A program made the position numbers and the translations under genes. The notes under the pieces were generated by a model. The model was given only the letters and a program-made list of their open reading frames with translations. It did no database searches and had not been told where the DNA came from. A DNA stretch of 7,223 bases from Desulfovibrio sp. UBA6121 (GTDB taxonomy: Bacteria > Desulfobacterota > Desulfovibrionia > Desulfovibrionales > Desulfovibrionaceae). Positions 1-5,020 of the stretch are shown here, piece by piece. Location of the stretch: positions 19,515 to 26,737 of the forward strand of contig DIVX01000027.1 of NCBI GenBank assembly GCA_002422505.1. Direction: 5' to 3'. Numbering within the stretch: position 1 is the first letter of the stretch; each line of letters starts with the position of its first letter.

Positions 1-284
1 AGGCCAGCCGCAGCCGCATGGAGCTCTTGGAGGCCTTCCGGCGCTTCCGCTATCCCAACGAGATAGGCCCCGGCGTGTACGACATCCATAGCCCGCGCGT
101 GCCCGCCACGGCGGAAATGGTCGGCCTGCTGCGCCGCGCGGCCGAGGTTATTCCCGTGCAGCGCCTGTGGGTGAACCCGGACTGCGGCCTGAAGACCCGC
201 GCCTGGCCCGAAACCCTGGCCAGCCTGACGAACATGGTCGAGGCGGCGCGCCTGGCCCGCGCGGAGCTTGCGGCCACGGCCTAA
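1..284 (+). CDS. metE: Cobalamin-independent methionine synthase, C-terminal end (partial)
   Basis: This is the last 94 or so codons of metE; the 5' part lies before the window and the reading frame enters at base 3. MetE is the cytoplasmic, zinc-dependent enzyme that transfers the methyl group of methyltetrahydropteroyl-polyglutamate to homocysteine, the last step of methionine synthesis, without cobalamin. Two stretches are diagnostic: YPNEIGPGVYDIHSPRVP, and WVNPDCGLKTRAWPETLASL near the C terminus. In the characterised family the Cys of NPDCGLKTR is a zinc ligand that activates homocysteine, and it is present here. The in-frame ATG at 18 is an internal methionine (the family reads SRS-x-MELLE at this point), so it should not be taken as the start. 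The gene ends with TAA and is followed by a GC hairpin and then a phosphotransferase gene on the same strand. Confidence 0.95.
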   Translation, partial: ASRSRMELLEAFRRFRYPNEIGPGVYDIHSPRVPATAEMVGLLRRAAEVIPVQRLWVNPDCGLKTRAWPETLASLTNMVEAARLARAELAATA

Positions 285-306
285 ACGACGACAGACGACA
301 TCAAAC

Positions 307-340
307 CCCGGCGCGGCGTCTTCATGAGCCCCGCGCCGGG
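307..340 (+). other. 10-bp GC hairpin between metE and the phosphotransferase gene
   Basis: CCCGGCGCGG (307-316) pairs perfectly with CCGCGCCGGG (331-340) around a 14-base loop. It starts 22 bases after the metE stop and ends about 10 bases before the ribosome binding site of the next gene. No T-run follows on either strand beyond a TTT on the minus side, so a classical intrinsic terminator is doubtful. It may protect the 3' end of metE mRNA, pause transcription, or separate expression of the two genes. The structure is seen directly; the role is inference. Confidence 0.5.
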
Positions 341-361
341 CCCCCGCGCGGAGGCTCCCCC

Positions 362-1390
362 ATGCCCCACTCGCACCCCGGACTCGGTCTTTTGCCGCAC
401 TTTGGCTTGGCGCCCTCGCGCCTGGCCCCGGAACACCCGCTGCCCGGCAGCCCGGAGCGCTGTATTGAGCGCTTTGCCGTGGAGGACGAGGCGGGCCGCG
501 TGTGGATGCTGGAACGCATTCCCGCCGCGCAGGCGCGCAGGCGCGAGGAACTGGGCGCGCTGCTGGCCGCGCTGGCGCGGCATGCCGAACTCGCGGAGCT
601 CATCCCGGCCTATCGGCCCGTTACCGACTTTGCGCAGGCCGACGCCGGGCCGCGCTTTGTGCTGCCCTGGCACGGCGCAGGGTCTGCGGGCGGCGAGCCC
701 TTTGCCGGGCCGTGCGCCGGGCATTGGCAAATCTCGCCCTTTGTGGCCGGAGCCCCGCTGCCCCGGCCGGACTACCTGGACCACGACTGGCGCGGCGAGG
801 CCGTGGCGCGGGCCATGCTCGCCCTGCAACGCGCCGGGGAAACCCTGCCGCACGTGCCGCAGCCGCCGCAGCCCTCTCTGGCGGACTTCCGCGACTGCCT
901 CTTTGCCGCCGTGGGGCGCTGCGCGCCGGAGCTGCTGCCGCGCCTGGCCCCGGTCCAAGAGGCCCTGGCCGAGCTGGCCAACGTGCAGCAGGCCGTGCCC
1001 AGCGTGCTGGCCCACGGCGATTTGCACCCGCTGAACGTCATTTGGGCGGACGACCCGGCCCGGCCCCTGCGCGGGCTCATCGATTGGGAGTTCGCGGGCG
1101 CGCGGCCCAGGCTGTACGATGCGGCCAATTGCGTGGGCTGCGCGGGGTTCGAACATCCGTCCGGGCTGGCGCGGGGCTTTGTGATGGGGCTGGTGCGGAC
1201 CTTGCGCGAGGGCGGCCTGCCAGGGCCGGAGCTGGGGCTACTACCGCTGTTCGTCATCACCACGCGGCTGGGCTGGCTGTCGGAGTGGCTGCGCAAAAAG
1301 GACGCCGACATGCTCGACATGGAGCTGGACTACCTGGACATCCTGCTGGAGGAACGGGAGAATCTGGCGGCGCTATGGGGGGAGGGGTAG
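362..1390 (+). CDS. APH-fold (aminoglycoside phosphotransferase family) small-molecule kinase, substrate unknown
   Basis: Predicted cytoplasmic ATP-dependent phosphotransferase of 342 aa with the protein-kinase-like APH fold, the family that includes aminoglycoside, choline and some homoserine kinases. The catalytic Brenner-type motif HGDLHPLN is at residues 218-225 (catalytic Asp220, Asn225), and the metal-binding segment LIDWEFAG is at 239-246 (Asp241), followed by RLYDAANCVG as is usual in the family. The N-lobe is weakly conserved; the usual nucleotide-binding Lys is not obvious in the VWMLERIP strand (residues 48-54). The ATG at 362 is chosen because GGAGG lies just upstream (350-354) and the protein then begins at a normal family N terminus; an earlier in-frame ATG at 167 would overlap metE and encode low-complexity sequence. 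It lies 77 bases after metE on the same strand, so co-transcription is possible. The neighbourhood hints at amino-acid metabolism, but no substrate can be assigned and antibiotic resistance should not be assumed. Confidence 0.8.
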   Translation: MPHSHPGLGLLPHFGLAPSRLAPEHPLPGSPERCIERFAVEDEAGRVWMLERIPAAQARRREELGALLAALARHAELAELIPAYRPVTDFAQADAGPRFVLPWHGAGSAGGEPFAGPCAGHWQISPFVAGAPLPRPDYLDHDWRGEAVARAMLALQRAGETLPHVPQPPQPSLADFRDCLFAAVGRCAPELLPRLAPVQEALAELANVQQAVPSVLAHGDLHPLNVIWADDPARPLRGLIDWEFAGARPRLYDAANCVGCAGFEHPSGLARGFVMGLVRTLREGGLPGPELGLLPLFVITTRLGWLSEWLRKKDADMLDMELDYLDILLEERENLAALWGEG

Positions 1391-1400
1391 GGGGCTTATA

Positions 1401-1442
1401 ATGAGGCCCGCGAGGAGGCCTGACACGAACTCCGGGCCTCAT
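1401..1442. terminator. Candidate terminator hairpin between convergent genes
   Basis: ATGAGGCCCG (1401-1410) pairs with CGGGCCTCAT (1433-1442), a perfect 10-bp stem. GAG/CTC (1412-1414 with 1430-1432) can extend it across a one-base bulge. It begins 10 bases after the phosphotransferase stop and lies about 80 bases beyond the stop of the convergent TPR gene, so it is well placed to end both transcripts. Neither flank carries a strong T-run (TTATAA on the minus side), which keeps the call tentative. Confidence 0.5.
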
Positions 1443-1524
1443 CAAGGCTGACCAGCAGCTTGGCCTTGTTACGCCGGGTGCCGCGTCGCCGTCAGCTGGG
1501 GTTTGCGAACTGCGGGGGGCGTTC

Positions 1525-2214
1525 TTACCTCGTGGGCCGTGGCATCCTGCTCGCAAGATCCTTCAGAAAGACATCCGACACGGACCTTGGCTCCAATGCC
1601 TGTGCCCGGTCCACATTTCGCCAAGCCGCAACGTAGTCTCCCTGGATAAAGTATAGGATCGCCCGGTTGGCATACAGAAGCGGGTACTTCTGTTCCATCT
1701 GTTCAGCCTCGTTCAGCAGTCCGTGCGCCCTGGCAAACAACGCTTCGCGTTCGGCTCTATCCCGTGTGCCTAAGCTCGCCTTCCCAGAAAGAGTTAGGGC
1801 GAAGTCCACCAGCATCCTCGGATTCTTGGGCGCAAGAACTCGTGAACGCTCAAAGAATTTGAGGCTCTCATCAAACTTGCTCTGGCTCCCCATCACCGCA
1901 CCAAAGCCCCAAAACGCGCCGGGATTTTCAGGCATTAGCAACCAGGCCTGGTTGAAGCGCTTCATGGCCGTGTCCCTATCACCCCGATAAAAATACTGCC
2001 AACCGAGCTGGACAGCCTTCTCAGCGGCCTTTTCCCGCGAGCCCTCTTTCCTGGTCACATCCTCGATGAACTTCCTGTCCGCCTCCAGCTCACATTCGCT
2101 TTTGGGAACGCCGCCGTACATGGGCAACGTGTTGTTAAGACTGGCGGGCTGGGCAAAGCCGGAAGTGACGAAGAGAACCCCAAATAGGGTGAAAAGGATG
2201 GCGCGGCGCAGCAT
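1525..2214 (-). CDS. Secreted tetratricopeptide-repeat protein
   Basis: Predicted exported protein of 229 aa. Residues 1-21 form a Sec-type signal peptide: Arg3-Arg4, then a hydrophobic core LFTLFGVLFVTSGFA, with likely cleavage after Ala21. No lipobox Cys is present, so a soluble periplasmic product is expected. The body has TPR-like helical pairs at about 65-98 (GWQYFYRGDRDTAMKRFNQA), 99-131 (FDESLKFFERSRVLAPKNP) and 177-210 (ANRAILYFIQGDYVAAWRNV, ending in ALEP). TPR arrays mediate protein-protein contacts; the partner is unknown. The ATG is supported by GGAG six bases upstream (2221-2224) and a strong promoter at 2256-2284. The DNA is visibly less GC-rich than its neighbours: 53-60% in three sampled 60-base lines, against about 72% in a sampled line of the downstream hyuA-like gene. 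This suggests a different origin. It is transcribed in the nrfHA direction but sits beyond the nrfA terminator, so it is a separate unit. Confidence 0.85.
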   Translation of the reverse strand: MLRRAILFTLFGVLFVTSGFAQPASLNNTLPMYGGVPKSECELEADRKFIEDVTRKEGSREKAAEKAVQLGWQYFYRGDRDTAMKRFNQAWLLMPENPGAFWGFGAVMGSQSKFDESLKFFERSRVLAPKNPRMLVDFALTLSGKASLGTRDRAEREALFARAHGLLNEAEQMEQKYPLLYANRAILYFIQGDYVAAWRNVDRAQALEPRSVSDVFLKDLASRMPRPTR

Positions 2215-2255
2215 CAGAGGCTCCTTGCGTGCAGGGATGGGAGGCTATTGTGACG

Positions 2256-2284
2256 ATGATATCTGTCAAACGGATTAGTTTCAA
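2256..2284 (-). promoter_or_regulatory. Sigma70-type promoter of the TPR gene
   Basis: Reading the minus strand, TTGAAA (2284-2279) matches 5 of 6 bases of the -35 consensus. After exactly 17 bases, TATCAT (2261-2256) matches 5 of 6 of the -10 consensus. The predicted start of transcription is near 2249, giving a leader of about 35 bases with GGAG at 2224-2221 before the ATG at 2214. A TTGACA at 2269-2264 lies within the spacer and has no well-placed -10 partner, so it is the less likely -35. No start site has been mapped. Confidence 0.65.
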
Positions 2285-2325
2285 CCACCGATAGTTCATC
2301 ATGCCCACGTATTCCAGCACAGGAA

Positions 2326-2359
2326 CCAATAAAGGCCCGCCGCTTGCGCGACGGGCCTT
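2326..2359 (-). terminator. Rho-independent terminator of nrfHA
   Basis: On the minus strand AAGGCCCG (2359-2352) pairs with CGGGCCTT (2339-2332). The stem continues inward as TCGC/GCGG (one U-G pair), giving a 12-bp helix capped by a GCAA tetraloop of the GNRA type. A T-rich tail (TTTATT) follows. It lies 29 bases beyond the nrfA stop, the expected place for an operon-ending terminator, and separates nrfA from the promoter of the TPR gene. Confidence 0.85.
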
Positions 2360-2388
2360 CGTGTTGCCTCAACTGTGACGTGGCGGGG

Positions 2389-3861
2389 CTAGAACATGTC
2401 CTGCACGCCGCTGGGGTCCTTGAACTCTTGCGACTTGTCCCACTTGATCTTGCGCTCGCCGCGATCTTCCAGGTACTTCGAGAGCTCCAGATCGATCTTG
2501 AGCGGCACCTCGACCCCGGCCTTGGCCAGCGCCTGCCGCAGGAAGCCCTCGGCCTTGCTGGCAAAAGCGATGGAATCGCCCAGCACGCGCATGGCCTCAG
2601 TGGGGTTGTGGAAGCCCACGGAGTTCTCCGCGCCGATGAACAGCGAGCGGTAGAACGCCTCCTCGTAGTAGTCGCGCGCCTTGTCGTACAGCGCCGTGTC
2701 GATGACCTTGCCCTCGGCCTGGGCCTTGTGCGTGGTCTCAAACAGCTTGGCCAGCCCGGCGGTGGCGTTCCCGGCGCGAATCTGCAGGCTCACGGTGCGG
2801 TCCTGAATGGTCGTCACCTGCTCCTTAAGCCAGGCCGCGGTCTCGGTGTGGCACTGCATGCAGGCCTTCATGTCGTTCTTGAGCGGGCTCATAACGCGGT
2901 GATCGCTGATCTTCTTCACGCCCACCTTAGTGTAGGGCATGTGGCAGTCTGCGCAGGCGGCCCCGGCCTTCCAGTGGGTGCTCTTGTTGCTGAACAGCTC
3001 GAACTCCGGGTGGCGGATGAAGCCCAGCTTGAAGCCGGTGACGCTCTGCTTCCACTCGCGGTTGGCGTCGTCAGAGCGGATGACCTTGATGATGTTCTCG
3101 ATTGTGATGTTGCCCCACTTGCTGCCCGCCCAGGGGAAGAAGAGGCCCACGGACTTCATGTCCTTGTTCTTGGGGATGTTGTAGGTAACGTGGCACTGGC
3201 CGCACACGGCGGAGCGCTTCTCCTGTCGGGTCAGGTTCTTTTCTTCCACGTTCAGGGCCGTAAGCGCCGCGCCCAGGGTGAACCCCCGCGAAAGCTTCAG
3301 GCCCATGTCCTTGTTATCGTGGCAGTCGATGCAGGCCACGCCAAGCTCCCGGTTCTTCTCCGGAATCATGGCCAGAACTTCCTTGTAGGGCTTGGAGTAG
3401 TAGTCCTCGCCCATTTGCTTTTGCAACTGCGGCGCGTAAGGGGTTTTGCACGAAAGGCACACCCCGCCGCTCTTCAGGCGGCTGGCGTCGACGTCCAGCT
3501 GGTCGCGCACCATGCGGGCGTGGCCCTTGGGCTCGTTGTATTCCACGCCAAAGCCCCAGCCGTTGAACAAAACGGCCATGTACGGGTACTCGGCCAACTT
3601 GTCGTAGGTGATGTGGTCGGCGTCGAAGCCCTTCTTGTACTTGCTTTTGCCGGCGGGCTCGGGCTCGTTGGTCTTTTTCCAGGTCTCAAATTCCTCGGGG
3701 TAGGCCTTGCCCCACAGCTCGGGGTCTATCTCGCCCTCGGGAATGGTCACGGTTTTCACCATTTCCGGCTTGCCGGGCGCGCAGCCGTAGGGGATGATGA
3801 GATACGCCAGGGCCAGCGCCACTCCGACGATGAACAGGGTTCTTCTTTTGCGTTCCGCCAT
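2389..3861 (-). CDS. nrfA: Cytochrome c nitrite reductase catalytic subunit (ammonia-forming)
   Basis: NrfA is the periplasmic pentaheme enzyme that reduces nitrite to ammonium with six electrons; it also acts on NO and hydroxylamine. The protein is 490 aa. Heme sites are CLSCK (135-139, the Lys-ligated catalytic heme diagnostic of NrfA), CIDCH (177-181), CGQCH (220-224), CADCH (303-307) and CMQCH (334-338). Active-site residues are present: Tyr227, His284 and probably Arg128. The usual calcium ligands are not: where E. coli has Glu215, Lys261 and Gln263, this protein has Thr226, Phe281 and Arg283. The Arg matches the calcium-independent type described for Geobacter lovleyi. The N terminus (KRRTLFIVGVALALAYLIIP) is a signal or anchor segment followed by Cys27. 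The ATG at 3861 is chosen for its GGGAGGAGGAG ribosome binding site (3878-3868); an upstream TTG extension would translate tandem repeats. It follows nrfH after 161 bases and ends at a strong terminator. Confidence 0.97.
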   Translation of the reverse strand: MAERKRRTLFIVGVALALAYLIIPYGCAPGKPEMVKTVTIPEGEIDPELWGKAYPEEFETWKKTNEPEPAGKSKYKKGFDADHITYDKLAEYPYMAVLFNGWGFGVEYNEPKGHARMVRDQLDVDASRLKSGGVCLSCKTPYAPQLQKQMGEDYYSKPYKEVLAMIPEKNRELGVACIDCHDNKDMGLKLSRGFTLGAALTALNVEEKNLTRQEKRSAVCGQCHVTYNIPKNKDMKSVGLFFPWAGSKWGNITIENIIKVIRSDDANREWKQSVTGFKLGFIRHPEFELFSNKSTHWKAGAACADCHMPYTKVGVKKISDHRVMSPLKNDMKACMQCHTETAAWLKEQVTTIQDRTVSLQIRAGNATAGLAKLFETTHKAQAEGKVIDTALYDKARDYYEEAFYRSLFIGAENSVGFHNPTEAMRVLGDSIAFASKAEGFLRQALAKAGVEVPLKIDLELSKYLEDRGERKIKWDKSQEFKDPSGVQDMF

Positions 3862-3876
3862 TACTCGCTCCTCCTC

Positions 3877-3927
3877 CCGTACATGACAGTGCCGTACATG
3901 ACAGTGCCGCACATGAAAGTGCCGCAC
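3877..3927. repeat. Three tandem 15-bp repeats directly upstream of the nrfA ribosome binding site
   Basis: The unit CCGTACATGACAGTG occurs at 3877-3891 and 3892-3906 without a mismatch. It is followed by a copy with two changes, CCGCACATGAAAGTG, at 3907-3921, and a six-base start of a fourth copy (CCGCAC, 3922-3927). On the nrfA sense strand the unit reads CACTGTCATGTACGG. The array abuts the Shine-Dalgarno of nrfA (3868-3878). Each unit contains CATG on both strands. The array may be a protein or RNA binding site or a slippage product; the function is not known. Confidence 0.9.
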
Positions 3928-3980
3928 CGAACGTTGTTCCCCTGCAACGGAGAAAAGTGTGTTGTTCAAGCGTTACCGGC

Positions 3981-4016
3981 TGGTGGCCCGCGCAGTGCCT
4001 GCGCCCATGGCCGCCA
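3981..4016 (-). other. Intercistronic hairpin between nrfH and nrfA
   Basis: In the minus-strand transcript TGGCGGCC (4016-4009) pairs with GGCCACCA (3988-3981) with one mismatch. Inside it GCGCAG (4004-3999) pairs perfectly with CTGCGC (3995-3990) around a three-base loop. The structure begins 7 bases after the nrfH stop and is not followed by a T-run, so it should not terminate transcription efficiently. It may shield the nrfH 3' end or mark a processing site that lets the two cistrons decay at different rates. Confidence 0.5.
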
Positions 4017-4022
4017 GACGGT

Positions 4023-4487
4023 TTACGACTGCGTCTCAATGGCCCCGCTGCGCTTGTGCATAATGCGCCTGTGGCAGTCCGTGCAGCTGCGCTCCTGGTC
4101 GATCATCTCCACCGTGGACTCGTGGCAGCGCACGCAGTTGGCCTGCACCACCTTGCGCCCGTGCTCGGTGATGCGGATGTCGTCGGGCACCTGGCCCGAA
4201 TGGAACAGGAACAGGTCCTTCATGCCGTCTATGGACTTCCAGGTGTAGTGCACCGCCGCGTTGTCGTTGGGCAGGTGGCAGTCCACGCAGGCCTTGCGCC
4301 GGTGCGCGCCCTGGTGGAACCAGGCCTCGTAGTGGGCCTCGTGAATATGGCACGAGGCGCAGAATTCCGGCGTCTCGGACTTGGCCAAGAGCTGGGGCGG
4401 CCCTATGGTCAAGAAGAGCGCCGCCGCCAGGGCCACGGCCCCGCCAAGCAGCACATACTTCAGTCTTCCAGGTTTTCCTTCACTCAT
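4023..4487 (-). CDS. nrfH: Cytochrome c nitrite reductase membrane subunit (menaquinol dehydrogenase)
   Basis: NrfH is a NapC/NirT-type tetraheme cytochrome that anchors NrfA to the membrane, oxidises menaquinol and feeds electrons to NrfA. The protein is 154 aa, close to the 159 aa of the Desulfovibrio vulgaris subunit. A basic N terminus and one membrane helix (about residues 10-29, YVLLGGAVALAAALFLTIG) are followed by four heme sites: CASCH (43-47), CVDCH (67-71), CVRCH (118-122) and CTDCH (135-139). Lys84 and Asp91 match the quinol-site Lys82 and Asp89 of D. vulgaris; His62 and His144 sit where family distal ligands occur. Residue 49 is unusual: the family motif is CXXCHXM, with Met49 ligating heme 1, but this protein reads CASCHIH. 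The codon is CAC (4343-4341). The ATG at 4487 is chosen because it starts the membrane protein directly and has AAGGCGG upstream; the longer frame from 4613 adds a non-conserved leader. It is the first gene of the nrf unit. Confidence 0.95.
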   Translation of the reverse strand: MSEGKPGRLKYVLLGGAVALAAALFLTIGPPQLLAKSETPEFCASCHIHEAHYEAWFHQGAHRRKACVDCHLPNDNAAVHYTWKSIDGMKDLFLFHSGQVPDDIRITEHGRKVVQANCVRCHESTVEMIDQERSCTDCHRRIMHKRSGAIETQS

Positions 4488-4582
4488 CCACCCACCGCCT
4501 TCGTGTGAGACGTGACGCCCGCCAACCCCTTGCCGGGCAACCGCTCTTGCGCACCCTGGGCCTGTGCCCCGCACGCGTGAGA

Positions 4583-4598
4583 CATATAGAGTCTTATC
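4583..4598 (-). promoter_or_regulatory. Probable -10 region of the nrfH promoter
   Basis: This AT-rich minus-strand stretch offers two overlapping -10 candidates, GATAAG (4598-4593) and TATATG (4588-4583). They are the only AT-rich bases between the upstream palindrome and nrfH. Depending on which is used, the palindrome would be centred about 38 to 49 bases upstream of the transcript start, close to the -41.5 spacing of class II activation by CRP/FNR proteins. No good -35 box at the right spacing is visible, which fits an activator-dependent promoter. The leader to nrfH would be about 90-100 bases. Confidence 0.4.
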
Positions 4599-4614
4599 AC
4601 ATTCTCTGCCCAAG

Positions 4615-4634
4615 GGCTTGACTTAAGTCAAGCC
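4615..4634. promoter_or_regulatory. CRP/FNR-type operator palindrome upstream of nrfHA
   Basis: GGCTTGACTTAAGTCAAGCC is a perfect 20-bp palindrome 128 bases upstream of the nrfH ATG. Its core TTGAC-N4-GTCAA has the architecture of an FNR site (TTGAT-N4-ATCAA). The inner T/A is changed to C/G, a variant that I recall being predicted for the nitrosative-stress regulator HcpR in Desulfovibrio. Its position relative to the AT-rich -10 candidates suits activation of nrfHA by a nitrite- or NO-responsive CRP/FNR-family regulator. The palindrome is seen directly; the regulator is inferred. It could in principle also act on the divergent hyuA-like gene, but that start is almost 390 bases away. Confidence 0.7.
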
Positions 4635-5020
4635 GGGGGAGCCAAAAGTGGCGGGAGGCGCTCCCGAAGCGGGCCATGTGCGCCGGGAATTCGTCCCGAT
4701 TGCGGCGCTGCGGGCACGGCGCAAAAGGCGCAGGCGGCAGGCCCGGCGTGTTCCATGCGCGCGCCTTGGGCCCTGCTGCGGCAGCCAAGCTGTTGCCCCG
4801 ACGCAGGGGACAGCGGCAGATTCCATGCCCGCTGGCGGCGCTTCCAAGGAAGAAAGCGCCCCCCTCCAGCGCGCAGCGGCGTGTGCTCTTTTCGCCACCC
4901 ACCGACCCAGGCCGACCGCCCGCCGAAGGACGGCGCAGGGGCTCTTTACGCTGCGGCGGGCCTGGTCTATGCATTCAAAAGCATTGCCGAAGCCTTACAA
5001 ACAGCCAAGGGGGCCTGCCC
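4635..5020. other. GC-rich divergent intergenic region without a supportable gene
   Basis: This 386-base stretch separates the nrfH control region from the hyuA-like gene. Open frames exist on both strands, but their translations are Arg/Ala/Pro-rich, look like no family I recognise and lack convincing ribosome binding sites. It contains small perfect hairpins: CGGGAG/CTCCCG with a three-base loop (4652-4666), and GGCGCTT/AAGCGCC with a ten-base loop (4837-4860). A weak promoter candidate for the hyuA-like gene is TTTACG (4945-4950), 17 bases, then TATGCA (4968-4973). The ribosome binding site AAGGGGG (5008-5014) precedes the ATG at 5021. I see no tRNA, insertion-sequence ends or CRISPR. Confidence 0.5.

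Noticed and set aside
281..1156. Long minus-strand open frame opposite the phosphotransferase
   Set aside because: The + strand frame has HGDLHPLN and the DWE segment; the antisense frame is Arg/Gly/Gln-rich with no recognisable motif.
1396..1495. Short minus-strand frame reading RRRGTRRNKAKLLVSLDEA and ending in TAA at 1396
   Set aside because: It looked like the tail of a lost gene, but it has no start codon, is only about 30 codons long and cannot be tied to any family from sequence alone.
2251..2268. Inverted repeat TGAC-N10-GTCA within the TPR gene promoter
   Set aside because: Arms are only four bases and do not fit CRP or FNR spacing; chance is a sufficient explanation.
3862..3969. 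N-terminal extension of NrfA starting from a TTG
   Set aside because: It would translate the tandem repeats (HVRHCHV) and put the signal segment far from the N terminus. The ATG at 3861 has a very strong Shine-Dalgarno.
2344..4248. Very long open frame (634 codons) on the + strand across nrfA
   Set aside because: It is antisense to nrfA and nrfH. The minus-strand frames contain nine heme motifs and active-site residues, while this translation is a Leu/Val/His/Ala-rich shadow typical of high-GC DNA.
4488..4613. N-terminal extension of NrfH
   Set aside because: It adds 42 non-conserved residues before the membrane helix and would begin upstream of the likely transcript start near 4576-4586.
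4676..5020. N-terminal extension of the hyuA-like gene
   Set aside because: The open frame continues upstream, but the extra residues are low-complexity. The family's phosphate loop begins immediately after the ATG at 5021, which has a good ribosome binding site.
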